Shown here piece by piece: positions 1 to 12,000 of a stretch of DNA of 64,000 bases (within the stretch, counting starts at the first letter, position 1; every line of letters begins with the position of its first letter). The stretch covers positions 22,606,853 to 22,670,852 of the forward strand of contig NC_081144.1 of the NCBI RefSeq assembly GCF_958295425.1, read 5' to 3'. The translations under genes were made by a program, and so were the position numbers. This DNA is from Solea solea. Lineage: Eukaryota > Chordata > Actinopteri > Pleuronectiformes > Soleidae. Below the pieces are notes generated by a model. The model was not told where the DNA came from. It searched no databases and saw only the letters and a list, made by a program, of their open reading frames with translations.

Positions 1-150
1 ACCCCTGTTATCCGGTTTAGAAAAACCCCTTAGGACCCATATGATAATCATTTGTACGCCAAATCAAATGCATGTTATTTAAAACATATACACATCACAC
101 ATCTCACAGTTCTATATTCACCACTGTTGTCTTTCATCAATGTTCACCAG

Positions 151-347
151 AGATCCCTGGCTTCCTGTCAGAGGAGGAGTGTCGCGTTGTGGTGCAACTC
201 GCTCAACTCAAGGGTCTGATGGAGAGCCAGACTCCATCACCCAGCCCGGGAAGAGAGGACTCAAACCAGCCGTTACTTTCTATCAGCACAGAGGAGGTTT
301 TCAGTCTGTTGGACCTGAACCAGGACGGGCTACTGCAGAAGCAGGAG
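151..347 (+). CDS. p4htm: p4htm exon a (first EF-hand)
   Basis: Follows a CAG acceptor at 148-150 and ends at GAG before gtaata. It starts with two bases completing a codon begun in an upstream exon outside the window, and encodes PGFLSEEEC through the first EF-hand loop with Asp, Asn and Asp at loop positions 1, 3 and 5. Confidence 0.9.
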
Positions 348-2009
348 GTAATAAAAACAAAAACAAATGGTGAACAAGAGCACTCAGAGAGCACATAGAG
401 AACTTTATCTACTTATAGCTATTACCATCTTACATAAGCATGACATAATTCATCCTGCTCTGTTAAGATAAGAACTTGTTGAACGAGACTTCACATTAAA
501 TTGCTGCCTAATCCGTAATCTGGATCGGATCCTGGTGAAACTTAGTCTCAGGGTGGAGTGTCTGATCCTGCATGCACATAACAAATTGAATGGAAACATA
601 CTTGGGCGATCACCTACTTAAAATCATATTGATACGTCAAAAATGTCGACAGGAAGTTGCTAACAGATACAAATTTACGGATAAACCCACACCAATGAAA
701 ACATAACCTCTTAGGCTGAGGTAACTAGAATCATGTCCAATACAGTTTCAGTTACAGTTTACAATCCCACTTCCCTTCCACTTGGCCATGGACTGCCAAA
801 TCAATTAATATATTGTGTTATGATATTATCAACAAATGCACATGCAAAGAAACCTGGATTCATTGTGACGTCGTATTTTGTTTATTGTTTTTCTGTGAGT
901 TTGAGAAACCTACTCTGGTCTTTCCTGCAGATTGTGAGTCACTCACGTTCTCGGGATGGAACTTGGTTGAGCCCAGACAACTTGCGGCAGATACTCACTG
1001 GTCTGGAGGTTCGTCCAACAGGTCTGTGTTTACGTGTTTCATCAGTGTCAGTGTATTTTAGGGTCTTCTGCCTGATTCTGTCCATTTTTGGAGAGACTGA
1101 CAGCAGCTTGAAAGAAAATATTCCTGATTTAGGTTTTTCACTATAAAGGTCCAGTGTGTAACACTTTGAACTGTTGTTCTCTGGAAAATGTAGGCTGGAC
1201 ATTCTCTGGAGGTTTCAGGAATGAGCAGAAAAGTTATAGTATAGTAGCCTAGTATCAGGTCAGCTCGCTTGGAACCTTGTCACAGCAGGTTCTAAAAAAG
1301 TACCAGGGTCTATCGCTTTCAAAAAAATTAAAAAAAAAAGCAAAAAGAAACATTCCGAGTTGCACTGTGCTTTGTCAAGCCGTGCTGGAACTTGGTCGTG
1401 GAAAAGCATCATAAGTGTGACCTACACTTGAACAATAGCATGACCCTGGCTCTCTTAAGCCTGGAGTGGAACCTTAAATTAATGTTCCTGGTAAAAATCT
1501 TTTTGTCCTACTCTTTAACGTTGACAAATATCTGCTGTGACAAAGGTCTATTACACCAGGTTTGAGCATTACATATACACACTGTATGAGTTAAACTCAG
1601 TCACATGATTCTGATCCAAACGATCACAGAATTTGACAGAAGAAACAAAGCTGGTGGTGACCTGTGACCTTTGCAAATGACTGTGTATATATACAAGGAA
1701 ATCCAAGAAACTTGCAAAAGGCCACCCCACTTGATCGGTTCAGTTTTTTCAGTCCATTCAGTCATTCGTGAGTCTGTTAGAATCAGATATGTCAACAATT
1801 ATCTGTTGGGCCGACCACCTTCTATCCTATGTGTGAATATTAGGCGTACATGTGTTCTTGAGCGGCTGATTGGTGGCTGTGAAAGTCTTTGTGAGTGACC
1901 AGGCTGGAAGAGTTTTGTTGTACACATCCCAGTCCGGATGTGCCTCATCACAACTCATTACAGGCTGATTATTCTCCAAACTTTCGCCCCGACCCCCCAC
2001 CCACCCACA

Positions 2010-2052
<43 letters not shown>

Positions 2053-5000
2053 ACTCACACACACACTCTGTTGTTAATGAACCCCCTCCTCCCCAGTCAC
2101 CTCTTCACTGGCACCCCATAGCTATTGTTGCAGTTGGGGGCCAAACGGTCATTCAACTGAGAGTAATTGGGGATTTTAATAAAGAGGAAAGGAATGGTGG
2201 AAAACAAAGATGGGAGCTGTCATAACTTACCGGCCACTACATTGTCTAACAATTCAGTACAGCAATAATCATGAGTCACAGGGTTTCATTGTAGGGATGA
2301 GCCAGTTTGATACTTTTATCAATAATATGTGATACTGGTCTAAAACACTGAGAAAAAAATTCAATTACATCCAAAAATCCGAAATATCATGTGCAACAAT
2401 GGCATTTTAACATGTGTCATGTGTTGTTGAGCTTAGTAGGGCTGCAACTAACGGTTATTTTCATAGTTGATTAATCTGTCGTTTATTCATTCATTCATTG
2501 TCTACAGCTTTATCCTCCACATGAGGGTCACAGGGAGCTGGAGACCCCAGCTGGCATAAGGGGAAAGGCGGCGGTCATCTGTGGATTATTTTCTCGATTA
2601 ATCGATTGCTTGTTTTGGCAGAAAATGTTAAAAAAAAATGTTGATCAGTGTTTTCCAAACCTTTTGTTATATGGAGCAAAGAAGCCTGAAAATATTCACA
2701 CTTTTAGAAGGAGAATTTATTTTTATTATTAAAAAAACTTTCAAGCTGTTTAATCGATAATACAAATAGTATATATAAATAAATAATCATTGCAGCCTTA
2801 CAGCTTAGTAGTTTAGTAGTGGGATTAATTATTTTGGTGTCTTGACAAATAAAACACAAATAATTGAGTGATGCACCAAACTGAACCATACTATACCAGG
2901 ACTTTAGCCAAAACACAACCTCACTGACTCCAGCTCTGTGTGTAGTTGCTATTATTATTATTATTATTATTGTTATTATTATGATGATATGATGGTATGT
3001 AATATTCTTATATTGGATTTTTGTGTGTGTTTATGTGTGCCCGACAGGTTTTCTGACCTTGGAGGACTTTAGGCATGTTTATGATGTGTCACAAGGCCCG
3101 GGACAGCAACGAAGTGGGAAACTCCAGAGTCACTTCAAACAGAGAAGCAAACACACGTGGCTTTACCAAGGATCAGGATCTCACCACGTACTGCAAACAC
3201 TCAGGAACAGGTAAACATACCCACACACACACACACACACATAACATGCCCTTATTTTTTCTTTCACTCATATTTGATGATATTATGTTTATCTGTCATT
3301 AACTTTTTTCTTTTTTTCCCAGAGTGATCACTCTGACACGTTTGCCCTCTACATTGGTGGAACTGAGTGAGCCTCTGCAGGTGATTCGCTATGAACAGGG
3401 AGACTTCAGTGACGCCCACCATGACAGCAGCCATTCTCATTTAGAGACGAGCTGCGCGCACACACGCCTGGCGGGAAACACGTCTGCGCTCACAGAGGTC
3501 TCCTGCAGGTATGAACTCTTCAGATACTCACAAACATGTTGAATCATCTCACAGTGAGCTCAGCTGGGGCAGCCACTGAGTCCTGTGCAGCCACCATGGC
3601 TTAGATGCATACTCTGTCCTATCACATGACTTATAACATGCTGACATGTATTTTTCACCTTCTTTTTTCTTGTAATAATTTCTATTAAATTCTATTTATC
3701 ATGACCATGTATAATAATACATTTTTGCAGTCTAGCTGCTCTAAAGTTTGTGTTACCCTGTTCTTGATACATAACCGTTATCAAGGTTACGGCTAATTTT
3801 CTTTTTATGTAGAGACACTTGCAATATAGAATCATAGATGACCCTCAAAATACACATAGATTTGAAATAAAAAATATAGTATAAGGTGCTACACACGTAC
3901 CCAGCCAACCCATCCAGTCTGAACAAACACATAATATTTATCCAAACCTGGTCTGACCAGTTCCATCCGGTTCCATCAGGTCTAAATGGCTGATTGGATT
4001 GAGTGGTTGATTTGTTTGTTTATTAAGTGTTGTGCTCTCAACAGTGCCCATCCCATAAGGGCTGACAAGACTCCAACAAAAAGAGATACAAAGATGAGCA
4101 CATAGCATGTAACAATACACAATTTCATAATAATAGTTCTCCATGAAGAAACGGCAACAAGATAAGTGGTCATTAAGCTGGATATAATATTACCTTTTTT
4201 CATAACCATGAATTTTCAGTGCAGGGCTTGCATTAGACAATATAATTGGTTATATTATAATTAATTATAAAAACAATGCCGATGCGAAATGTAGGTGTAG
4301 ATGCATCATAATAAATAAATGATATAAAAAATGAATAATAAACCAATGAAATCAGGTGAATGTTGACGTTATTCTCCTGTTATCTCTGTTCTCTTGCACC
4401 AGTCTGTGGTAAGAGGTGCTGTGCTGATGAGCTAAGCTAACGTAGGGCCTGTGCTACTTTAGCTGAGTGGTTAAAACTGAACAGTCTAGACATCTCTGCG
4501 GTGCAGATGGTACTTTAATGTTCCACAGTGGAGAACATACGCTCGTTGACTTAATGGTGATGGACATGGAAGCAGTTAAGCAACACATGATGGTTGTTTT
4601 CTGTGGGTTGGAGCACATTAATAATTGAGTTGTAACATATTTAATCTATGGAATGGTTTATGTGAGATGTCAGAGTACAGAGTATATGACAGATGTAACC
4701 TTCAACTCGTGATAATTAATACAACTTTGTGTTTTATTCTTTCTTTTAATTTGTTGTGACTAATTGGAAATAAATAAAAAATAAAGCCCTAGTTATATTA
4801 ACTGAATAATGGGGACACAATCACAAATCAAGAAATTAGTCATTAGATAAATTGAATAACTGATAGTTTAATCTGTTTGGGATATTTCTCTATATTATTT
4901 CAAAAATTTTGCTGTCAGTTTCTAGGAGAGGTAGACACTAATGTGGACGATATTGAATACAAATTATGCTTTTTTTGTATGTGTTACTAAGTCACAAAAA

Positions 5001-7084
5001 AGCATTATTTGTTCATCCCAAAAGTTCAGGTTTTTTTTATTACCCATTTAATGTATTTCATATTTAGTTTATACATTATTTTTTATCAAAAATACTGCAT
5101 ATAATTCCACTAGCGTGCAGACAAAAAAGTGTAGAGAGACCATTAGTGTTGTCCAATAACTGGGTATGCAAGTTAAGCAGTTCATTTGTATTATTTGATA
5201 ATTACACTGTTGTATTTTATCAGATGGAGGAAAAAAAGGAAATTGGATAAATATATGGGCATAAAAATCGGTCATGATAAAACCCATAATGATCGATTCT
5301 GGATTTGTTTTCCAGGTATCTTACTGTGTTGTTCTACCTCAGCTCTGCAGAGGAAGGTGGAGAGACAACCTTCCCTGTGGCAGACAATCGTACCTATGAC
5401 GAGCAGGTGAGTGTGTGTTTACAACCCACAGACCTGTTCGTAACACTGCCTCTGTGAAATGATGACAACGCGACATGACCTGAATGCTGCTGATAAGATT
5501 AAGCCACTGATGACTCATGACAAGGAATCTGACACCTCAGTGATCAACGTGTGCCAGAACAAAATGATCAGACACAAAGTGTTGACAGATGTTTTGCCCG
5601 TCTTAGGCATTGGTCCAGGATGGAGTTGACCTGACCGACACACAGGAGACGTGTGGCAGGGGGAACGTGAGAATAAAACCTTCTCCTGGGACAGCACTTC
5701 TCTGGTACAACCACCTGTCTGATGGAAGAGGTAAGGATTCAATTTGCTTGTTGATAATGGCTCAACAGTCCTGAGTCTCCTCCATGATAGTAAGCGAAAT
5801 ATCAACTACAAAACAAGACGTTTGAAGAGGTCCATTTTGAGTTTTGGGAAAAACTCTTTTTACCATTCTTTGCATTTTATGGACAAAATAGCATATCAGT
5901 TAATCAAGAAAATGTTCTAATGTTCAAATAAAATAATTGTTAGTTTCCAAACTAAGGCTCAGTCCCATCTCACCCCTTGCCCTGTCCCCCTGTACCCCTC
6001 TGTACGGTGAGTGCCGTCACAGGAAGAGACGTCCAACACAAGAATCGAGCCGAACAATGCCAAACTGTAGATAAAGTTAAAAAGACTTAACAATCCTAAA
6101 AACGTGGGTTCATCTCCAACAATTATCACGGAAATGTCTAAAATCTCAATATTTAACAGAGGAGTCTGGTGTGTTTAGAGACAGCACAGACAAACCCTGC
6201 CACAGTTTAGTGATCCGGTCACGGAGGAAGTGCTGAAAGTCACGGTAGTTTAATGCAGCTGTGCAGTGATGACTCCGCCCACGTTGAGTAGGTACTATTT
6301 TGTAGTGGAAAAGCAACCTAAACCGTGCCGTGTCGTGCCGAGGCGAGGTGAGCCGGGACCATAGTGGAAAAGGGCCATAATGTTACAGTCATTGTCACGG
6401 TCTCTTTGTACATACGATAAACTGGTCCACCAGTACCCAAAGAAATCACTTGTGGGAGAGGAGCATCTGAAATTAGGGGTGAAAGGTCAGTTTGCACACA
6501 GGTGATGGACTCAGGGAAATTGACTTTGTTAAGTTTTTACTGTCTGCCTTTATATCTTTCTATAGGGTTGCATCTAAGGATTCATAATTAATTTATCTGT
6601 CAATTATTTTCTCAGTAAGTAATCGAGTACCGAGGTCCGTAAACTCAGAAAATCAGTGTTTACCAAACCTGTAAATGATGTTGTTCTTGAATGTCATATT
6701 CTGTCCACGAACAAAAACAAAAACTTTATTAAAAAACATTATCAAACTACTTTAATACTTATTATACTTTAAAACTTGTTATACTTGTTGTTACTTCGTT
6801 TTCCCTGTCTTTGTTGGTAGCAACAACACAGTGGATTCATCTGTTAACCTTCTCCCGTGCCTCCCCCAGGTTGGATAGGTGAGCTGGATGAATATTCCCT
6901 GCACGGCGACTGCCCGGTCAGGCGTGGGGTAAAGTGGGCGGCCAACAGCTGGGTCAATGTGGACCCAGACCATCAGATACAGGCACGCTACCAGAGACTT
7001 GTTGCTCAGAGGCATCAAGCTAAGTCGGTTATGGAGGAGCATTACCAACCTCTCTCACACAGTGACCTCCACCAGGATCTATAG
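151..7084 (+). CDS. p4htm: Transmembrane prolyl 4-hydroxylase, 3' part (7 exons)
   Basis: ER-membrane Fe(II)/2-oxoglutarate-dependent prolyl hydroxylase, a family reported to act on HIF-alpha. Exons are 151-347, 931-1021, 3048-3210, 3323-3508, 5316-5406, 5607-5730 and 6870-7084; phases join without a break and encode 354 residues plus a TAG stop. In order the product has the start of the luminal region (PGFLSEEEC), one good EF-hand loop ([12 protein letters not shown]), a second degenerate EF-hand ([10 protein letters not shown]), then the double-stranded beta-helix catalytic domain. Iron ligands are visible as HxD (His 3417-3419, Asp 3423-3425) and a distal His (6902-6904); the 2-oxoglutarate lysine is at 6932-6934. 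The match to vertebrate P4HTM is continuous ([34 protein letters not shown]). The cytosolic N-terminus, membrane anchor and start codon lie left of the window, so the gene is partial by position, not broken. Members of the collagen-P4H family lack the EF-hand part. Confidence 0.93.
931..1021 (+). CDS. p4htm: p4htm exon b
   Basis: Acceptor tttcctgcag, donor g|gtctgt. Encodes the linker to EF-hand 2 ([14 protein letters not shown], matching the WWMTPESI region of the mammalian protein) and ends one base into a glycine codon completed at 3048. Confidence 0.88.
2003..2067. repeat. (CA)n microsatellite in p4htm intron
   Basis: Long, slightly interrupted CA tract after a CCCA-rich lead, within the large intron between exons b and c. 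Confidence 0.95.
2439..2798 (+). mobile_element. Inverted-repeat MITE (GGGCTGCAACTAACG family), interrupted
   Basis: Begins gggctgcaactaac and ends attgcagcct, the inverted form of its start; the interior has the ctcgattaatcgatt stretch common in teleost non-autonomous hAT-like elements. Related degraded copies lie at about 6555-6760, 14960-15190 and 55890-56165. A short retroelement has inserted at 2480-2576. Confidence 0.7.
2480..2576 (-). mobile_element. 5'-truncated L2-like retroelement tail with ATCTGT duplication
   Basis: A 97-base insert flanked by direct ATCTGT copies (2474-2479 and 2577-2582) splits the MITE. Read on the minus strand it ends in (GAAT)n, the type of short 3' repeat made by L2/CR1-like LINEs and the SINEs that use them. 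The interior (tacagctttatcctcc, ggggaaaggcgg) belongs to a family with other fragments in this window. Confidence 0.65.
3048..3210 (+). CDS. p4htm: p4htm exon c (second EF-hand, degenerate)
   Basis: Acceptor cccgacag, donor ag|gtaaac. Encodes GFLTLEDF, then a variable linker and the conserved [12 protein letters not shown] segment that leads into the catalytic domain. A CA repeat starts about 10 bases after the donor. Confidence 0.9.
3220..3241. repeat. (CA)n tract next to p4htm exon c donor
   Basis: CA dinucleotide tract beginning about 10 bases after the 5' splice site at 3211. Confidence 0.9.
3323..3508 (+). CDS. p4htm: p4htm exon d (HxD iron ligands)
   Basis: Acceptor ttttcccag, donor ag|gtatga. 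Encodes [17 protein letters not shown] and the DAHHDSS segment carrying the first two iron ligands (HxD). Confidence 0.92.
5316..5406 (+). CDS. p4htm: p4htm exon e
   Basis: Acceptor gttttccag, donor cag|gtgagt. Encodes YLTVLFYL followed by [16 protein letters not shown], one of the most conserved stretches of the family. Confidence 0.92.
5607..5730 (+). CDS. p4htm: p4htm exon f
   Basis: Acceptor cgtcttag, donor g|gtaagg. Encodes [12 protein letters not shown] and [17 protein letters not shown], a core strand region of the beta-helix. Confidence 0.92.
5960..6385 (+). repeat. TAGTGGAAA-family element, copy 1
   Basis: In the last p4htm intron. It shares long blocks with the sequence at 44370-44957, including gacgtcc..acacaagaatc, gaacaatgccaaactgtaga, tgactccgcccacgttgag and the terminal gtgccgtgccga..tggaaaaggg. 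The boundaries look like an inverted-repeat DNA element (fully accurate ends not determined). Confidence 0.65.
6555..6760 (+). repeat. Degraded GGGCTGCAACTAACG-family MITE
   Basis: gggttgcatctaagg, then ttatctgtcaattattttctcag and cagtgtttaccaaacc, matching the internal order of the better copy at 2439-2798. The 3' end is not clear. Confidence 0.5.
6870..7084 (+). CDS. p4htm: p4htm last coding exon (distal His and Lys)
   Basis: Acceptor ctcccccag; the TAG stop is at 7082-7084. Encodes [17 protein letters not shown] with the third iron ligand, the 2-oxoglutarate lysine ten residues later, and a polar tail. Confidence 0.92.
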
Positions 7085-7241
7085 TCTATAGGCTATCCTG
7101 TCCTGTATGTATGAAGCTGGTGAGGCCTGAAAGATGTTTTATAAATTAAAATTGCACAAGATAAAATAGGATTTTCTACTTTCAGTAAATTTGGTATTGT
7201 ATTTTATTTTGCGGAAGCCTCTGCTTAAGAAATTCTCATTT

Positions 7242-7247
7242 ATTAAA
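7242..7247 (+). other. Candidate p4htm poly(A) signal
   Basis: ATTAAA about 160 bases after the stop, the first variant poly(A) hexamer downstream. It abuts a dispersed repeat beginning aaagctacagtaggcagg, so real cleavage could be further on. Confidence 0.3.
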
Positions 7248-9786
7248 GCTACAGTAGGCAGGATCATTCAACAGATAGTTTCATCCACAGGTTGTGAAAA
7301 TACTCACATTTTGGATGACAGATCTATGTCCTGAGCTCCTCTCATTTGACTTTCTGACAATATTTCTTGCCTTTAGGTCATATTTACCACATCCTCATGT
7401 CCATAGAGTCTGTCTTAGTCCTTGTGACGTAATATTGTCTTTTGTCCCACGTCCACGGTGGAACTGGATCATGGGAGAACATTTTACTGGATCACCAAAG
7501 ACCCAGAGGACTGCTATAAAACACAATCCATGACAGTGAAGATTGCATCCACATTCACAGCTTCGAGGTTGGCATTTTAGGGGAAAGTAACTTGCATTGA
7601 AAGCGTGTTATTGGTGTGAAAGGGTGTGACATTTTATTCTATTGCACAAAGTAGAGTCACGATCGTAAGTCACGTTTTTTTCTCAACTGTAAGCTGTGAA
7701 TCTGGATACCAGCCTCAGTGTTGTTACAGACCCCATTGCTAATTAACTTCAATATCTTGTTTATTTGACATGCTTTTATTGTGATATCTGAGCATTCTCT
7801 GGAGTAGAATGAGGGAAAAGTTCATCAGAAAGTGCACAATGTTGGAATAATGTCCGCCCTGGCTGTTTCCACGCCGGTGAAAAGCAGCCTGGGTTATTTT
7901 AAGGATCAGATATTCAGTCTGTCTGGTTCTGTGATATATTGCTCAATCTCTGTGGATTTGAAGTGTTCAGTGAACTCTTAGGCTGCATTCACACCAGCTC
8001 CTTCTTAATCGGACCTTAGTTTGTTTGCTCAGAAAGTTCCGGTTCCCGACTTAAAATAAACAACAATGTTTTTAAACAAATTAGCAGGATTCGCCCGCAC
8101 AGTAGAGCAGTTAAAAAACGACACCAACATTGCATAAAAATATGTGACATGCATAGAAGAAGCGGCAGTTCAGGAGACAAAAAGGATGAAGAAATAGACG
8201 TCATTCTCCTTTAATAATAATATGTTATTCTTAAGGTTCAGTTCGTTTCACTTAAGTGCAGCAGTGTGAAAGCAAACCCAATTGAACCCCACACTGTTGC
8301 CATTCATTATTATGGATTTGTTGATCAATAACACCAAAAAACAACGTCAAACATCAGTCGTTCACATTTGGGAACATTTTTAATACAAATGTTATCGATG
8401 CATTGGCCTCTTCTTACTTTATAGAAAATGCAGTAGTTGTAGATATATATGAATTCTCTATTACAGTGAATTGAGCCTTAAACGTATGACTTCAGAATAA
8501 CATATCTGTGGATGCTTGAATGTGATTTTGGGGACAGAGATTGCAGTTATGTAAAAGATAAGCTTGCTTACCTGCCCTTTCATTTCACTTCAGACATCTG
8601 TCATGTCAGTGGTATTTACTGTTGGAGAGTTAAAGCTTGTTCTCTGTTTGTTCTGTTGTTTCCGGTTCTTGAGCTTTTATTATGAAATGTTGTTTAGCAT
8701 AAATACAGGACTTTTTCTAAACTGGACTTAAATGATGATCTGTCAGTCACGCTGGCTGTGGGAGGCCAGTCCCTCAGGTGTATTTCAAAATGAGTTATTT
8801 TCTATTTCAATCTTCTGTACTTCTGATCCTCACGTGTCACTCATATTTAATTGTCTGAAAGTATTTATTGTAATTTATTATTTATTATTTATTTACACCA
8901 TTTGGTGATCTTGAAATGAAGGCAAGGAGTATTTATTATGGCTTGATGTTGCACTGAATTTGTCACTATTTGTGTTCTATGATATGAAATGTATAAAGTG
9001 TTTTATTATCAGTGTCTGTGTCTGTGGGGTCGTTCATGTAAGCCTGCTGTTGGTGTGGACAGCGTCCACTAGATGTCGCCCAAAATCAAACACCGCTGCG
9101 CTCCAGCCGCTCTGACCTGTTAAACATGAGCTGGCTCAGACTTGATCTAATTGTGGTTTCAATTACAACTGTTCTTTTTTGGCATCCTGTTTTTTATAGC
9201 TCCAGGTCCCAACACAGATAATCCGGTAAGTGCCCATTTTCAGTGTAACTGAAATACTGGTGACGGCGTATTCTGGGTGGACTCTAAACCACCAGCATGC
9301 CACTCAAAACTGTAAATATCCAGAAGTATTCAGGCCCAATGTGTGAGAATTAGTGACATCTAAGGGTGAGACTGCAGATTGTAACAAACGGAGCACTCCT
9401 CTGCTCTCCCTCCCCCAGCTGCCTCACGGAACTACGGTGGCCTACACATACCAGAAAGGATGTCTGTCTCCTTTGTTTGCGTATTAAGCTGTCACTACTG
9501 GTTTGACCATTCAGGCTGCTTTAGAAACACAGTGGAGCAAGATGGCAGCCTCCATAAAGTAAGTCCCTTTGCCTTAAGTACATATAATAATGATAATAAT
9601 TACAAACTTTATTTCTATAGCACTTTTAATACAGGGATTCCAGCTTAAAGTGCTTCACATTAACAGGAAAATACTTTTTTTTTTATTATTATTTTTTTTA
9701 AAAAGCAAATACAACACAGAGTGGAATAAAATAGGAAAAGACTAGAGTCACAAAGTTAAAACCCGGTTTTATAAAAAGCTTCATCT

Positions 9787-10095
9787 GATGGCACTTTTCC
9801 ATTATACAGTTCAAGCACTACTGGGTTCTACTCGGCTTGTCTGGTATCAGCCACGTTGTTTTCCATTACTCCACAGTACCTCATCCGTGTGGGCGGGGTC
9901 ATCGTACTGCTGCACAAAACGGTTGTTTTTTGCTTATGAGACGACGTCCGACACAAGAATCGGACGCTCCTGTGTTTGGTGGCTGACGAGAGGATCCGGT
10001 GTGTTTGTCTTGTGTATAAAACGACATCACGGCAGTTTCGCGCAGCCGTGCTATGACGAGCCCGCTCACGATGAGGAGGAACTGTGAAGTAAGGG
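9787..10095 (+). repeat. Diverged TAGTGGAAA-type element, copy 2
   Basis: Starts ggcacttttccattatacag and has gggttctactcggct, gtgggcggggtcat and gacgacgtccgacacaagaat in the order of the other family members on one strand or the other. It is more diverged than copies 1 and 3 and may be a subfamily. Confidence 0.45.
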
Positions 10096-11859
10096 AAAAC
10101 ACTGCTTTTTGTAAACATTGAACCCCTTAAGTTTGTTTCTGTGTGTCAGCAACAGGAGACAACTCAAAGTCAAAGTGTGGCTGCTCCGTGCAGCAGCAAC
10201 AGAGGAACTTTATCAGTTACCTCACATTTGCTGAAGCATTTTTCCACTGCAGACATTTGTTTTTCTTCCTAAGGAGTTTTTTTTTAAAAGGGGTAATGAT
10301 GTGTTTTAGGTTCACTAACTTTCAGTGTGTTTGCAGTTCTCTGTGTTTGACTCATTTTCTGGCACAAACTCAAAACGTATACACTTTGTGGGCTGTATAG
10401 GAAATTTTTCTGCCACTGTTATCAGTGGAAATATTATTTTAATCTTTGCTGACACATCGTGGTCATGTTATGACTTAATTCAGGTGCATAATGTACCTTG
10501 AACCTCTGCTCTAGAACACAATCAGAAATCATAAACTTTTTTATTAGTTATTGTGGGTCAACAACAAATCTTTGCTCCGGCAACAGTTTTTCGATTATTA
10601 ACTGACCATTATTTGCCAACTATTTTCACAAATGATACCTCGGGTTGTGTGCTTGCTCAAAAAGTAAAATCAGATCGATTTTTTTGGACAAAGCAAGACA
10701 TCATCGTTCCGACAATATTCTGACATTTTTTGACATAATTGAGAAAATAATGAACAGATGAATCCCTAAAAAACTACTCATGGAAACACTTTAATGTAAC
10801 AAGTTACTTTTTTTTTTTAAATGAAGTCACTTTTTCGTAACATAATCAGTTAATTTTAAAAGTAACATTCCACAACACAGATGCCGGCTCAAGCCTTTAT
10901 TGGACTGTATAAGCAGAATCTGATTTGGGCACTTGATATACAAATGTATAGATTGCATTAATTGTATTATATTATATTATATTAGTTGTATTTTTTTTTT
11001 ACACCAAACCAATGTCACTCATTTTTTAACCATAGAGGGCAGTGAAATTACAAAGGTGGCCTGGTGTTAAATTACACTTTCATACTCAAATCGAAGTACT
11101 TTGTGTTGTGATAATGTAATATAATAACTTGAGTTGAAAAAATAACAAAACACAACAACAGACATTGTATACAAGTGAACTAATTTAATGGATTTTGTTT
11201 AAAAAAATACAAAAATAGAACAGATGTGAGCTAAATATGCAATTTTCAACAATGAAATACAACCAAATAAGTTAAGATAAACACTTTTTTAGATATCTAA
11301 ATACATGTTAAAGTGCAGCAGCTCCAGAGTTGGCTCACCAGGGGGAACCACGCAGCCTCTTACTTCCCTTGTGCCTTGGCTAGAATATTGGATTTTTGCC
11401 AAGAAACACTCAATGTCACACACTGCACCTGTAAGGTTTACAGCGGGTATCTCATTTGACTTTTCCCCCAATTTGTGATCCTCATCACTGAGTATCAGAT
11501 CTGCTCATCCCCATTCATGGTGAGGGCGATGAGAGAGGATGAGCAGAAACACTGGTTGATAAATAAATAAATGAATGAACAAATAAATAGCCAGAATTTC
11601 CCTTAGGTAGCTCTTGAAGTGGATGAAAGTGACTGCAAACTGCTGACACTGCACAGAAACGCACCCTCTAGACCAAACAACCCCAAACAAAGCTGCATCG
11701 CTCGCCTGCTGTGGCCATTTATCTGCAGTTATGTGAGTGTGTGCTTTCAGGTCAAGGACGCACAGCAGCGTAATAAACCCATCCTTGTGACTCCTTCTCA
11801 TTCTGACTGCGTGATGATGATGCTGCTGCTGCTGCCGCTGATGATGATGATGATGCTGC

Positions 11860-12000
11860 GCACCGCACTGGCTCGCTTTCAGCCAATCAGGCCGGCCGAC
11901 AGCAGCCGCAGCAGGAGCGAGAGGAGGAGGGGGAGGAGAAGAGAGAGAGAGAGTTCGTCACAGCTATCGGACCGTGCAGCAGCAGCAGTAGCAGCAGCAG
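11860..12000 (+). promoter_or_regulatory. Probable slc6a8 promoter region
   Basis: A CCAAT box (11883-11887), CpG-containing sequence and GAG-rich and GCA-rich tracts sit 0.6-0.7 kb before the start codon, with no TATA box. Location and composition suit a housekeeping-type vertebrate promoter; the start site itself is not visible. Confidence 0.5.

Larger units (their letters stand above)
7085..11850. other. p4htm to slc6a8 intergenic region
   Basis: No conserved coding exon was recognised. It contains AT-rich unique sequence, repeat fragments such as a gctgcattcacacca / gtgtgaaagc bounded stretch near 7981-8290, a fish dispersed repeat (actttatttctatagcac) at about 9580-9665 and one copy of a TAGTGGAAA-type element at about 9787-10095. 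The p4htm 3' UTR must occupy the left end; slc6a8 enhancers, if any, are not recognisable by eye. Confidence 0.5.
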
